This document shows, piece after piece, positions 46,302-54,509 of a stretch of DNA of 64,000 nt. Position 1 is the first letter of the stretch; each line of letters begins with the position of its first letter. The position numbers and the translations under genes were made by a program. Below the pieces are notes generated by a model. That model had not been told where the DNA came from and searched no databases. It was given only the letters and a program-made list of their open reading frames with translations. Source of the DNA: Flavobacterium beibuense. GTDB taxonomy: Bacteria; Bacteroidota; Bacteroidia; Flavobacteriales; Flavobacteriaceae. The stretch lies in the NCBI RefSeq assembly GCF_004151245.1, contig NZ_JUIW01000002.1:186001-250000 (forward strand), written 5' to 3'.

Positions 46302-46799
46302 TTAAAGTGCCGCTAAGGCATTTTCATAATTAGGCTCATCAGCAATTTCAGAAACCTGTTCAGTATATTTTACATTTCCGTTTTCATCAACAACAACTAC
46401 AGCACGTGAGTGTAAGCCTGCAAGAGGTCCGTCTGTAATTGTAAGTCCATAGCTGTTTCCAAAAGAACCATCTTTAAAATCTGAAAGGGAAATTACGTTT
46501 TCAATTCCTTCAGCTCCACAAAAACGCTTTTGTGCAAAAGGCAGATCGCGTGAAATACAAAGAACTTTTGTATTTTTCAGTGAAGATGCTTTTTCATTGA
46601 ACTTTCTTACAGATGTAGCACATGTCCCGGTATCAATACTTGGGAAGATGTTAAGTACAAGTTTAGTACCTTTAAAATCAGAAAGAGATACTGATGAAAG
46701 ATCTGTTCCTGTTAATGTAAATTGTGGTGCTGCAGTACCGTTTTGAGGTAGTTCACCTGATGTTTTTACCGGATTTCCTCCTAAAGTTATGTTAGCCAT
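46302..46799 (-). CDS. tpx: Thiol peroxidase
   Basis: A 165-residue atypical 2-Cys peroxiredoxin that reduces hydroperoxides with thioredoxin as donor. It starts [21 protein letters not shown]; the peroxidatic Cys60 lies in [13 protein letters not shown] and the resolving Cys94 in QKRFCGAEG, the E. coli spacing. ATG 46799 gives the family length, while the upstream frame extension adds MLANKSKK. A -7 box (TACTTTTG) at 46821-46828 on this strand supports it. Confidence 0.96.
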   Translation of the reverse strand: MANITLGGNPVKTSGELPQNGTAAPQFTLTGTDLSSVSLSDFKGTKLVLNIFPSIDTGTCATSVRKFNEKASSLKNTKVLCISRDLPFAQKRFCGAEGIENVISLSDFKDGSFGNSYGLTITDGPLAGLHSRAVVVVDENGNVKYTEQVSEIADEPNYENALAAL

Positions 46800-46820
46800 T
46801 TTCTTAGATTTGTTAGCTAA

Positions 46821-46828
46821 CAAAAGTA
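46821..46828 (-). promoter_or_regulatory. Predicted -7 promoter box for tpx
   Basis: TACTTTTG on the minus strand, 21 nt before the ATG at 46799. It overlaps the upstream TTG start, which argues for 46799. Confidence 0.6.
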
Positions 46829-46922
46829 AGAAAATATATTATAAGAGTTTGGGTAGGGAGGTAGTTTTATAGTTATATTAAGACTAAGGCTGAGCTATTG
46901 TTTCTAACAAAAATGTATTAGC

Positions 46923-47483
46923 TTAAAGCTCATCTATTTTCCTACGTTTATTTTCTTTTACCGACTTGTAATGGGTAGGGGTGAAGCCTGTTACTTTTTT
47001 AAACTGACTCGATAAATAAGCCGCACTGCTGTATCCCATGGCTTCGGCAATTTCACTTAATGATAGTTCATCATATACCAGTAATTCTTTTACCTTTTCT
47101 ATACGTTGGGCTATAAAGTATTTCTCAATAGTAGTGCCTTCAACTTCAGAGAAGAGGTTGCTTAAATAGGTATAATCATAATGGAGCTTATCGGCCAGCC
47201 AAAAAGAAAGATTTGTATTAAGTATACTGTCTGAATGATGAATTACATAAACAATCTCATTTTTAATTTGCTCTATAAGCCGGCCCTTTTTGTCGTTTAT
47301 AATTTCAAATCCTAATTGTTTAAGGATAATTCCAAGTTCAGCGAGTTCTTGAGTTGACAAATTTCCTTCAATTTCCGCTTCACCTAAATCAATAGACTTT
47401 ATTTTGGTATTTAGTTTTTCAAGCTCGTTTTTAACTGCAGTAATACAGCGGTTACAAACCATGTTTTTTATATAGATGTGCAT
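46923..47483 (-). CDS. AraC family regulator with N-terminal HMA-like metal-binding domain
   Basis: A 186-residue protein. Residues 1-65 resemble a heavy-metal-associated (HMA) domain: MHIYIKNMVCNRCITAVKNEL has the CxxC pair, followed by a beta-alpha-beta pattern. Residues about 85-180 form the AraC/XylS helix-turn-helix pair (SDKLHYDYTYLSNLF-like first helix; LSLSEIAEAMGYSSAAYLSSQFKKVTGFTPTHYK as the second). Metal or thiol sensing is inferred. ATG 47483 was chosen because a -7 box (47505-47512) covers the alternative TTG start at 47507. Neighbours are peroxide and thioredoxin genes. Confidence 0.85.
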   Translation of the reverse strand: MHIYIKNMVCNRCITAVKNELEKLNTKIKSIDLGEAEIEGNLSTQELAELGIILKQLGFEIINDKKGRLIEQIKNEIVYVIHHSDSILNTNLSFWLADKLHYDYTYLSNLFSEVEGTTIEKYFIAQRIEKVKELLVYDELSLSEIAEAMGYSSAAYLSSQFKKVTGFTPTHYKSVKENKRRKIDEL

Positions 47484-47504
47484 TCTTATCAGTGTTGTTT
47501 TTAA

Positions 47505-47512
47505 CAAAAGTA
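47505..47512 (-). promoter_or_regulatory. Predicted -7 promoter box for the AraC gene
   Basis: TACTTTTG on the minus strand, 21 nt before the ATG at 47483, the same spacing as the tpx box. Confidence 0.6.
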
Positions 47513-47518
47513 AACAAA

Positions 47519-47547
47519 AAACGCTCTGTTGTGATAACAGAGCGTTT
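47519..47547 (-). terminator. Terminator of the ahpC-trx-47567 unit
   Basis: AAACGCTCTGTT and AACAGAGCGTTT form a 12-bp stem with a 5-nt loop, followed on the minus strand by a T-rich run. It ends the unit just upstream of the AraC promoter. Confidence 0.85.
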
Positions 47548-47566
47548 AGGTAAATTATGTAAAAAC

Positions 47567-47827
47567 CTAATTTTTATCAATTGCACCAAGAACACGTGTC
47601 ATAAAGCTGTTTAGTGCTTCTTTGCGGTCCATTCCGTTCTTAACCATTTTATTTACCTCAAGGGCACCATACATGTTTGAGATAAGCTCACCTATAACAT
47701 CAAGCTCTTCGTCTTTAAGAGAAGGAACTTCGGTTAATGCCTCAAGTACTTCTAGGGTTTCTATAATATAATCCTGGTCGTTATCTTCAATAAACTGGGT
47801 TAAATGCTTAATTACTGGTAACTTCAT
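47567..47827 (-). CDS. Small conserved protein, DUF6952-like
   Basis: An 86-residue acidic, mostly helical soluble protein (MKLPVIKHLTQFIEDNDQDY, ISNMYGALEVNKMVKNGMDRKEALNSFM) with no signal peptide and no Cys. I recall it as a short family commonly found beside thioredoxin in Flavobacteriia, but its function is unknown to me. It overlaps the thioredoxin gene by 20 nt, which shows translational coupling and a likely role with it. Confidence 0.72.
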   Translation of the reverse strand: MKLPVIKHLTQFIEDNDQDYIIETLEVLEALTEVPSLKDEELDVIGELISNMYGALEVNKMVKNGMDRKEALNSFMTRVLGAIDKN

Positions 47828-48122
47828 TGACTAATTCGGTTAAAACGTCTACTTTATTTGTTTGTGTCTGATTAACAAGAACACCGTTTTTAAAAGTGGC
47901 AAATGTAGGTAGGTTGTCTACTTTAGCCAGTTTTCTTGATTCCGGGAAATTCTCGGCATCAGCAATTACAAACGTTATGTTTTCATTTTCAGAAGCCATT
48001 TTTTTGAATTTTGGCTTCATGATTCTGCAGTTTCCGCACCATCCAGCCGAATATTGTACTACTACAACCGGCTCTCCTGAAACGATTTCTGCCAAATTAT
48101 CTTTTTCCAGTTCTTTTAACAT
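47808..48122 (-). CDS. Thioredoxin family protein
   Basis: A 104-residue cytoplasmic thioredoxin with the active site AGWCGNC (GN in place of the usual GP), IADAENFPESRKLAKV and the cis-Pro in VDNLPTFATFKNG. It can donate electrons, most likely to the AhpC encoded just upstream (20 nt away). The changed active-site dipeptide should shift its redox potential. Confidence 0.93.
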   Translation of the reverse strand: MLKELEKDNLAEIVSGEPVVVVQYSAGWCGNCRIMKPKFKKMASENENITFVIADAENFPESRKLAKVDNLPTFATFKNGVLVNQTQTNKVDVLTELVNEVTSN

Positions 48123-48142
48123 GGCTTCTTTAAATTTTTATA

Positions 48143-48781
48143 TTAGTTTACGCTTAAGTAAGAAGCAACACCTGTACGGTCTGCTGTCATAGCTTCTTTA
48201 CCTTCTTCCCAGTTTGCAGGGCAAACCTCACCTTTAGTTTGTACGTGAGTGTAAGCGTCGATTAATCTTAAGTACTCATTTACATTACGGCCAAGAGGCA
48301 TATCGTTTACGCTTTCGTGGAAAATTTTTCCTGTTTCGTCAACAAGATAAGTAGCTCTGTAAGTAACATTAGAACCTTCTAAAAGAACTGAATCAGTCTC
48401 TTCGTTGTAACCTGCAGTTTCTACATCAAGAATACCAAGGATACTTGAAAGATTTCTGTTAGTATCAGCTAAAAGCGGGTAAGTAACCCCTTCAATACCA
48501 CCGTTGTTTTTTGGAGTGTTTAACCACGCAAAGTGAACCTCGTTAGTATCGCAAGAAGCACCTATTACAATAGTGTTTCTTTTTTCGAACTCACCAAGAG
48601 CAGCCTGAAAAGCATGAAGCTCAGTAGGGCATACAAAAGTGAAATCTTTAGGATACCAGAATAAAAGTACTTTTTTGTTATTATTTACTGCTTCTTCAAA
48701 AATGTTAATTTTAAGGTTATCTCCCATTTCTGAGATAGCGTCAACTGCAATGTTTGGAAATTTTTTTCCTACTAAAGACAT
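48143..48781 (-). CDS. ahpC: 2-Cys peroxiredoxin (AhpC/Prx family)
   Basis: A 212-residue typical 2-Cys peroxiredoxin that destroys hydrogen peroxide and organic peroxides. The peroxidatic Cys51 is in DFTFVCPTEL and the resolving Cys187 in GEVCPANW; RATYLVDETGKI and LRLIDAYTH are also typical. No AhpF is adjacent; a thioredoxin follows instead. A -7 box lies at 48820-48827. Confidence 0.95.
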   Translation of the reverse strand: MSLVGKKFPNIAVDAISEMGDNLKINIFEEAVNNNKKVLLFWYPKDFTFVCPTELHAFQAALGEFEKRNTIVIGASCDTNEVHFAWLNTPKNNGGIEGVTYPLLADTNRNLSSILGILDVETAGYNEETDSVLLEGSNVTYRATYLVDETGKIFHESVNDMPLGRNVNEYLRLIDAYTHVQTKGEVCPANWEEGKEAMTADRTGVASYLSVN

Positions 48782-48819
48782 ACTATTATTAATTTATGGT
48801 TTATAATTTTAATTCGTTG

Positions 48820-48827
48820 CAAAAATA
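48820..48827 (-). promoter_or_regulatory. Predicted -7 promoter box for ahpC
   Basis: TATTTTTG on the minus strand, 38 nt before the ahpC start. Confidence 0.5.
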
Positions 48828-48891
48828 CATTATAATAGTTTTTAACTATAGTTATAAGTATCATAAATGTTTATTGGGATATAGAATTCCT

Positions 48892-50367
48892 TTATGCCGA
48901 AACAACTCTTTCGGTTAACTGTCTGATTTTAATCCTGAAAGCAGCAAAGATTAAAGTCATAATAGGACTTAAAATATTAAAAAAGGCGTAAGGAAGATAA
49001 TTTAAGGTAGATACTCCTAATACGCTCGACTGATAGGCGCCACAGGTATTCCATGGGACAAGTACTGATGTTACCGTGCCTGAATCTTCTAAAGTACGGC
49101 TCAGGTTTTCCGGAGCGAGCCCTTTTTCCCTGTAGGCTTCAGCAAACATTTTTCCGGGAACCACAATTGCTAAGTATTGATCGGATGCGGTTACATTAAG
49201 TACAATACAGCTACTTACAGTACTTGCAAAAAGGCCAAAAATGCCATTAGCAACTTTTAGCATTGCTCTGCTTATTGCTTTTAACGCACCAATCGCCTCC
49301 ATAACTCCGCCAAAAACCATAGCACATAATATAAGCCAAATGGTTCCTAACATTCCTTCCATACCTTTAGACTCAAAAAGTCCCTGTAATGTTTCGTTTG
49401 ATGTTTCTACAGAACTTTTAACAGTGATAGAATTCATAATGCCTTTATAGCCCGAAATAAAGTCCAGTTTATTTCCACCACCAATTTTAGCAACCAGTTC
49501 CGGTTGGAATATAAGGGCAAACAATGCTCCTAATAGTGTTCCTATAAGCAGTGCTATAAGTGGTTCTGTTTTTTTTACAATTAGAGCGATTACTATAATT
49601 GGCACAATAAATAGCCAAGGACTGATGGTAAAAATTTCCTTTATAGCATTTAGTGTCGTTGCTGTATCGGTAGCACCTTCCATGTTCTGTGTTAATCCTA
49701 AAATAATAAACAGGATTAATGTAATGATATAGGTAGGTACCGTTGTATATACCATGTATTTTATATGCGTGAATAAATCTGTTCCTGCCATTGCAGGCGC
49801 AAGATTGGTTGTATCGGATAGGGGAGACATCTTATCACCAAAATAAGCTCCTGAAATTACGGCCCCTGCAACCATACCCGGATTAATACCTATTGTATTT
49901 CCTATTCCTATTAATGCTACACCTACAGTAGCTGAAGTTGTCCATGAACTACCGGTAGCTATTGATATTATAGAACAGATGATTACACATGCCGGAAGAA
50001 AAATGTCCGGATGAAGTATTTGTAATCCGTAATATATCATTGCGGGTACTATGCCACTTATAAGCCAGGTGCCCGATAAAGAACCTACAAGTAAAAGGAT
50101 TAAAATAGCGCCCGATGTAGATTTAATGTTTTTAGACACTTTGTTAAGCATCTTTTCATAAGGTACTTTATTTACAAAACCTACTACTGCTGCAAATGCA
50201 CCACCCATTAACAGTACAAACTGATTAGATCCGCCAATGGCATTATCCTTAAAAATATAAACGTTAAGTGCTAAAAAAGCGACAAGTAAAATTATTGGGA
50301 TTAATGACTGAAACAGGGTTATCTGTTTTTCGTTATGTTGAGTAGTTTCGGGTATGTTATTATCCAT
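48892..50367 (-). CDS. nhaC: Na+/H+ antiporter, NhaC family
   Basis: A 491-residue membrane protein with about 11-12 helices. Family motifs include SIATGSSWTTSATVGVALIGIG, AGAVISGAYFGDKMSPLSDTTNLAPA and, in the second half, VTASDQYLAIVVPGKMFAEAY and LEDSGTVTSVLVPWNTCGAYQ. It exports sodium in exchange for protons (some relatives exchange malate and lactate). It is a single gene with no obvious partner. Confidence 0.94.
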   Translation of the reverse strand: MDNNIPETTQHNEKQITLFQSLIPIILLVAFLALNVYIFKDNAIGGSNQFVLLMGGAFAAVVGFVNKVPYEKMLNKVSKNIKSTSGAILILLLVGSLSGTWLISGIVPAMIYYGLQILHPDIFLPACVIICSIISIATGSSWTTSATVGVALIGIGNTIGINPGMVAGAVISGAYFGDKMSPLSDTTNLAPAMAGTDLFTHIKYMVYTTVPTYIITLILFIILGLTQNMEGATDTATTLNAIKEIFTISPWLFIVPIIVIALIVKKTEPLIALLIGTLLGALFALIFQPELVAKIGGGNKLDFISGYKGIMNSITVKSSVETSNETLQGLFESKGMEGMLGTIWLILCAMVFGGVMEAIGALKAISRAMLKVANGIFGLFASTVSSCIVLNVTASDQYLAIVVPGKMFAEAYREKGLAPENLSRTLEDSGTVTSVLVPWNTCGAYQSSVLGVSTLNYLPYAFFNILSPIMTLIFAAFRIKIRQLTERVVSA

Positions 50368-50465
50368 TTATAGCCTTTCTGTTAAAGAAACGCAAGATAG
50401 TAAAATTCTGATATTTAGAGTGAGTATAAACAGTATGAATTTTACGACACTCACACAACAAAGAC

Positions 50466-50921
50466 TTATTTATCTTCCATTCTTTTTAAAATATCCTTCA
50501 TCTGCTCAATCTCTCTTTTTTGAGATTCAATAATCTGTCTTGAGAGAGCCTGTACTTCAGGATCTTTTAAATCGGCATGTTCACTGGATAATATAGCTGA
50601 AGAATGGTGGGGTATCATGGCTTCCATGTATCGTTCGTCATCTATGTAGGCTTGGGTTCTCAACATTACAAATGATGCGGTAAATAATAAAACTCCCGCT
50701 ATTATAATAATATTGTTTTTTCCTCGGTTTCTATACATTTTCTGCATAAACAGCAACATTACCAGCGCCATAGGAACAACCATTAATATTGTCATATAAA
50801 ATCGGCTAAGACTCAAGTATATATGACTTTCACTGGCTACATTAGCATACATTACAGCATACATTACTATAAATGAAACAAGCAGCATCAGCAAAAACCT
50901 TCCGTAGTTTCCTCTTTCCAT
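50466..50921 (-). CDS. DUF305 membrane protein
   Basis: A 151-residue protein with three membrane helices (about 8-26, 40-60, 70-88) and a soluble C-terminal half with the DUF305 pattern: YMEAMIPHHSSAILSSEHA, then SRQIIESQKREIEQMKDIL. The paired His and the Glu/Met residues of this ferritin-like domain may bind metal, often copper or silver; no metal resistance genes are adjacent apart from the HMA-like AraC regulator 3 kb away. Confidence 0.85.
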   Translation of the reverse strand: MERGNYGRFLLMLLVSFIVMYAVMYANVASESHIYLSLSRFYMTILMVVPMALVMLLFMQKMYRNRGKNNIIIIAGVLLFTASFVMLRTQAYIDDERYMEAMIPHHSSAILSSEHADLKDPEVQALSRQIIESQKREIEQMKDILKRMEDK

Positions 50922-51011
50922 TATATTGCAATTTATAGTTTAACAATAGTAAATTTACAAATAATGTACGGTAACTATGTTATAGATAAGTGAAAGTATG
51001 AGTTAGGTGTT

Positions 51012-51506
51012 TTATCTCCACGCTTCTATTATAGCTAGAAGCATAAGTTTTGTACCTATAAAGAAATTTCCTTCTTTGTAATTAGGGATGCCGTGTTTGT
51101 TGATTAACTGTTGGCAAAAATCATCATTAATTATTTCTTGTGTCCCTATGCTAGTGTTAATTCTTACACGCCTAAGTTTTTTACTTAATATTATACTCAA
51201 CCCATTGTTTTTATCAGGTTTACCTATGCCCCAATAGCTAGATAGGTCAATGGTATATTTCTCGAAACTATCATAATTACTAATATTATCGATGGTCGCA
51301 ACCACAATTTCATTTCCTGTTTCTTTTTCAAACAAGGAAATAATTTCTGTAAGCTCTTTTATTTCTTCTGGGGTATAAATATTTTCAAAATCATTTATAT
51401 ATCCTGTTGTGGGAGGGAACTGAGTGTTATTTTCTTTTTCTTGAGAAGAACACAATGAAATTGAGAATAAGCTAAATAAGAAAAAGAATATTGCTTTAAT
51501 TTTCAT
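51012..51506 (-). CDS. TPM domain protein
   Basis: A 164-residue secreted or periplasmic protein with one TPM (TLP18.3/Psb32/MOLO-1) domain: TGYINDFENIYTPEEIKELTEI, TGNEIVVATIDNIS, SYWGIGKPDKNNGLSIILSKKLRRVRINTSIG. The start is ATG 51506, giving the signal peptide MKIKAIFFFLFSLFSISLC (possible lipoprotein at Cys19). A longer frame would run over the lpdA terminator at 51539-51563. There is no C-terminal membrane helix, unlike most membrane TPM proteins. Confidence 0.85.
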   Translation of the reverse strand: MKIKAIFFFLFSLFSISLCSSQEKENNTQFPPTTGYINDFENIYTPEEIKELTEIISLFEKETGNEIVVATIDNISNYDSFEKYTIDLSSYWGIGKPDKNNGLSIILSKKLRRVRINTSIGTQEIINDDFCQQLINKHGIPNYKEGNFFIGTKLMLLAIIEAWR

Positions 51507-51538
51507 TTGGTTAATTTTTTTATAAATATATAAAATAA

Positions 51539-51563
51539 AAAATCCGCCATAAGGGCGGATTTT
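51539..51563 (-). terminator. Terminator of lpdA
   Basis: AAAATCCGCC and GGCGGATTTT form a 10-bp stem around a 5-nt loop, with T-runs on the minus strand. It separates lpdA from the TPM gene. Confidence 0.85.
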
Positions 51564-51582
51564 ATTATTATCGTTATACTTA

Positions 51583-52971
51583 TTATAAGTGAATAACTTC
51601 ACCATAAGCATCAGCAACAGCTTCCATCACTGCTTCACTCATAGTAGGGTGAGGGTGAACTGCTTTTAATATTTCGTGACCTGTAGTTTCCAGTTTACGG
51701 GCAACAACAGCTTCGGCAATCATATCGGTAACACCGGCACCAATCATGTGGCAGCCTAACCATTCGCCGTACTTAGCATCAAAAATAACTTTTACAAAAC
51801 CGTCAGGAGTACCTGCTGCTTTTGCTTTTCCTGAAGCTGTGAACGGGAATTTACCAACTTTAAGCTCATAACCTTTCTCTTTAGCCTGCTTTTCAGTAAG
51901 ACCTACAGAAGCGATCTCAGGAGTAGCATAAGTACAACCAGGAATGTTTCCGTAATCAAGAGGTTCTACGTGCATACCTGCAATTTTCTCTACACAAAGG
52001 ATACCTTCAGCAGAAGCAACGTGTGCAAGAGCCTGTCCGGGAACAACGTCGCCAATTGCATAGTAGCCAGGGATATTAGTCTGGTAATAGCTGTTTACTA
52101 ATATTTTATCTCTGTCTGTAGCGATACCAACTTCTTCAAGACCTATATTCTCGATATTTGATTTAATACCTACTGCAGAAAGCACGATGTCTGCTTCAAG
52201 AATTTCTTCTCCTTTAGCTGTCTTTACAGTAGCTTTAACTCCGTTACCTGTAGTATCAACTTTCTCTACAGAAGAGTTAGTCATTATCTTGATACCTGAT
52301 TTTTTAAGTGAACGCTCAAATTGTTTTGAGATATCCTCGTCTTCAACAGGAACAATATTAGGCATAAACTCAACAATAGTTACGTCAGTACCCATAGAGT
52401 TATAGAAATGAGCAAACTCAACACCTATAGCTCCAGAACCTACTACAATCATTGATTTAGGTTGTTCTGGCAGGGTCATTGCCTGACGGTAACCAATAAC
52501 TTTTTTCCCGTCCTGAGGCAGGTTAGGCAGTTCTCTAGAACGTGCACCTGTAGCTATAATGATATGATCTGCGCTTATTTCAGTTGTTTTACCGTCTTTA
52601 TCGGTTACATCAACTTTTTTACCGGCTTTTACTTTACCGGCACCATAAATAACCTCAATCTTATTTTTTTTCATAAGGAACTGAACACCTTTGCTCATAC
52701 CGTCGGCAACGCCACGGCTACGCTCAATAACAGCGTTAAAATCCTTATCAAACTCTTTTACTGTAAGTCCGTAGTCTGAAGCGTGTTTAAGATAATCGAA
52801 TACCTGTGCACTCTTTAAAAGCGCTTTAGTAGGTATACATCCCCAGTTAAGGCAAATACCGCCAAGGTTCTCTTTTTCTACAACAGCTACTTTAAAGCCA
52901 AGTTGTGAAGCCCTTATTGCAGTAACATAACCGCCTGGACCGCTTCCTAAAACTATAATATCGTATTTCAT
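51583..52971 (-). CDS. lpdA: Dihydrolipoyl dehydrogenase
   Basis: A 462-residue FAD-dependent disulfide oxidoreductase, the E3 part of 2-oxoacid dehydrogenase complexes. It has the FAD motif VLGSGPGGYVTAIRASQLG, the redox pair Cys40/Cys45 in GGICLNWGCIPTK, the NAD motif VVGSGAIGVEFAHFYNSMG, YAIGDV, and the C-terminal His-Glu pair in AVHPHPTMSEAV. It is a single gene, as often in Bacteroidetes, so it probably serves several complexes. Confidence 0.97.
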   Translation of the reverse strand: MKYDIIVLGSGPGGYVTAIRASQLGFKVAVVEKENLGGICLNWGCIPTKALLKSAQVFDYLKHASDYGLTVKEFDKDFNAVIERSRGVADGMSKGVQFLMKKNKIEVIYGAGKVKAGKKVDVTDKDGKTTEISADHIIIATGARSRELPNLPQDGKKVIGYRQAMTLPEQPKSMIVVGSGAIGVEFAHFYNSMGTDVTIVEFMPNIVPVEDEDISKQFERSLKKSGIKIMTNSSVEKVDTTGNGVKATVKTAKGEEILEADIVLSAVGIKSNIENIGLEEVGIATDRDKILVNSYYQTNIPGYYAIGDVVPGQALAHVASAEGILCVEKIAGMHVEPLDYGNIPGCTYATPEIASVGLTEKQAKEKGYELKVGKFPFTASGKAKAAGTPDGFVKVIFDAKYGEWLGCHMIGAGVTDMIAEAVVARKLETTGHEILKAVHPHPTMSEAVMEAVADAYGEVIHL

Positions 52972-53327
52972 CAGTATGTATTTTACCGGTTTAAATTCCG
53001 CGTACGAAAATAAGTATTTATTTGCTTATTCTAAAATCTTTGAATTTATTTCATTTTATTTAAATAATAAATAATCTTTATTAAATTTTGTGTAAAAAGC
53101 AAATTAAATAACAAAAAATTTAGATGTAATTAACATGTGTTAACATTAATTTTGTAATTTTACTAATGTAAGACCAAACCAGACCCCACAAAAGATCTTT
53201 TTCTTTTTTGAATTTTTATAATATTTAAAATCTAACTAATTGTTATAAAAATGTGATACTGAAGGAATATATTAAAATTTAATCCTTTTCAATTAACCAA
53301 TTTCTACCACAACGCAAATTAAGGATT
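52972..53327. other. 356-nt intergenic region between lpdA and a small membrane protein gene
   Basis: No credible gene. It holds the palindrome TTAACATGTGTTAA (53130-53143) directly before a plus-strand -7 box (53147-53154), leaving a leader of about 165 nt. Confidence 0.45.
53130..53154 (+). promoter_or_regulatory. Palindrome plus -7 box before the 79-residue membrane protein
   Basis: TTAACATGTGTTAA is a perfect 14-bp palindrome; TAATTTTG follows 3 nt later and matches TAnnTTTG. The palindrome covers the spacer of the promoter, where a repressor would act. The protein that binds is unknown. Confidence 0.45.
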
Positions 53328-53567
53328 ATGAGAGTTTTTACTTTAATTTTATCGACAATTGCTTTTTTCTCCACAACCTATTACTCAATTGTTGCATTCC
53401 CAGATCTGTCAACAGCAAACGGAATTTTGTATTTCTCAATGCTGGTTATTTTACTTTTAATATGTATTACCGGTATGATTTTAAGTATACCTATGGGTAA
53501 CTCAAAGAAGAATAGAGCTGTTAATAACAGGAAACAACAAAAGCGAAACGAATACTCATTAATTTAA
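53328..53567 (+). CDS. Small membrane protein, unknown function
   Basis: A 79-residue protein with two hydrophobic segments (about 4-24 and 34-56) and a very basic C-terminal tail (KKNRAVNNRKQQKRN). I do not recognise a family. The gene has a good promoter and a bidirectional terminator right after, so it is probably expressed as a single gene. The tail should lie in the cytoplasm. Confidence 0.65.
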   Translation: MRVFTLILSTIAFFSTTYYSIVAFPDLSTANGILYFSMLVILLLICITGMILSIPMGNSKKNRAVNNRKQQKRNEYSLI

Positions 53568-53572
53568 AAATG

Positions 53573-53600
53573 AAAAAGGCTGCCGATTGGCAGCCTTTTT
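53573..53600. terminator. Bidirectional terminator between the small membrane protein and OmpA genes
   Basis: A 12-bp stem AAAAAGGCTGCC / GGCAGCCTTTTT around a GATT loop, ending in T-runs for both strands. Confidence 0.92.
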
Positions 53601-53621
53601 TTATTATAATAAACTAAAGAT

Positions 53622-54446
53622 TTATTTAGTTTGATTTTTCATTTCTTTTTCAATCATGTCGTAGAACTGATCGATTTTAGGAAGAACATAAATTCTTGTT
53701 CTTCTGTTTCTTGCTCTTCCTTCAGCAGTATCGTTAGATTCAAGTGGAATATACTCACCACGTCCAGCAGCAACTAATCTTTGAGGCTCGATATTAAAAT
53801 CTTCCTGAAGTATTCTTACGATAGATGTAGCACGTTTAACACTTAAGTCCCAGTTATCCTGTAGTACAGGGTTTTTGATAGGCACATTATCAGTGTGGCC
53901 TTCCACCATACATTCAAAGTTAGGTTTATCCTTAACTATTGCCGCAACCTTTCCTAAAACTTCTTTAGCTCTGTCGCTTACCTGATAGCTACCGCTTTTA
54001 AATAGCAGCTTATCTGCAATTGAAATATATACAACTCCTTTTTCAACATTTACTTCGATGTCCGGATCATTTATACCAACAGCTCTTTTGATGCTAGTTA
54101 CTAATGCAAGTGTTACAGAGTCTTTACGTGTTAAAGCATCCTGTAGTCTTGTAATTCTAAGGTCTTTCTCCTTGATCATTTCAAGAGATCTTTCAACATT
54201 GGCTGCATCTTTAGATGAAAGAGTAGCCATAGTATTGTGAAGGTCAGAGTTGTTCTTTTTAAGGTAATCAACCTGATCTGTCAATGAGCTCTTCTCGGCT
54301 AAACAGGTATTCAGCTTCATGGTAGCTGTATTAAGTAGATCCTGGATCTCTTTGTTCTTTGCTTCTAACTCGGCAATCTTCTTTTTAGATCCACAAGATG
54401 TCAGCGTCATTGCTGCCAATGATAGTAATAGAACGGTTCTTCTCAT
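53622..54446 (-). CDS. OmpA-family peptidoglycan-binding lipoprotein
   Basis: A 274-residue lipoprotein: signal MRRTVLLLSLAAMTLTSCGSKK with lipidated Cys18. A coiled coil spans about residues 22-110 and the OmpA/MotB C-terminal domain about 145-255 (LLFKSGSYQVSDRAKEVLGKVA, VEGHTDNVPI, NWDLSVKRATSIVRIL, AAGRGEY, NRRTRIYVLP). It anchors the outer membrane to peptidoglycan. A -7 box at 54471-54478 (minus strand TAATTTTG) sits 24 nt upstream. Confidence 0.93.
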   Translation of the reverse strand: MRRTVLLLSLAAMTLTSCGSKKKIAELEAKNKEIQDLLNTATMKLNTCLAEKSSLTDQVDYLKKNNSDLHNTMATLSSKDAANVERSLEMIKEKDLRITRLQDALTRKDSVTLALVTSIKRAVGINDPDIEVNVEKGVVYISIADKLLFKSGSYQVSDRAKEVLGKVAAIVKDKPNFECMVEGHTDNVPIKNPVLQDNWDLSVKRATSIVRILQEDFNIEPQRLVAAGRGEYIPLESNDTAEGRARNRRTRIYVLPKIDQFYDMIEKEMKNQTK

Positions 54447-54470
54447 AAGATAGAAAGTTTAAATTTAAAA

Positions 54471-54478
54471 CAAAATTA
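54471..54478 (-). promoter_or_regulatory. Predicted -7 promoter box for the OmpA-family gene
   Basis: TAATTTTG on the minus strand, 24 nt before the start codon. Confidence 0.5.
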
Positions 54479-54509
54479 TATATATTCCTGCAAATAATAA
54501 CGCTTTGGT

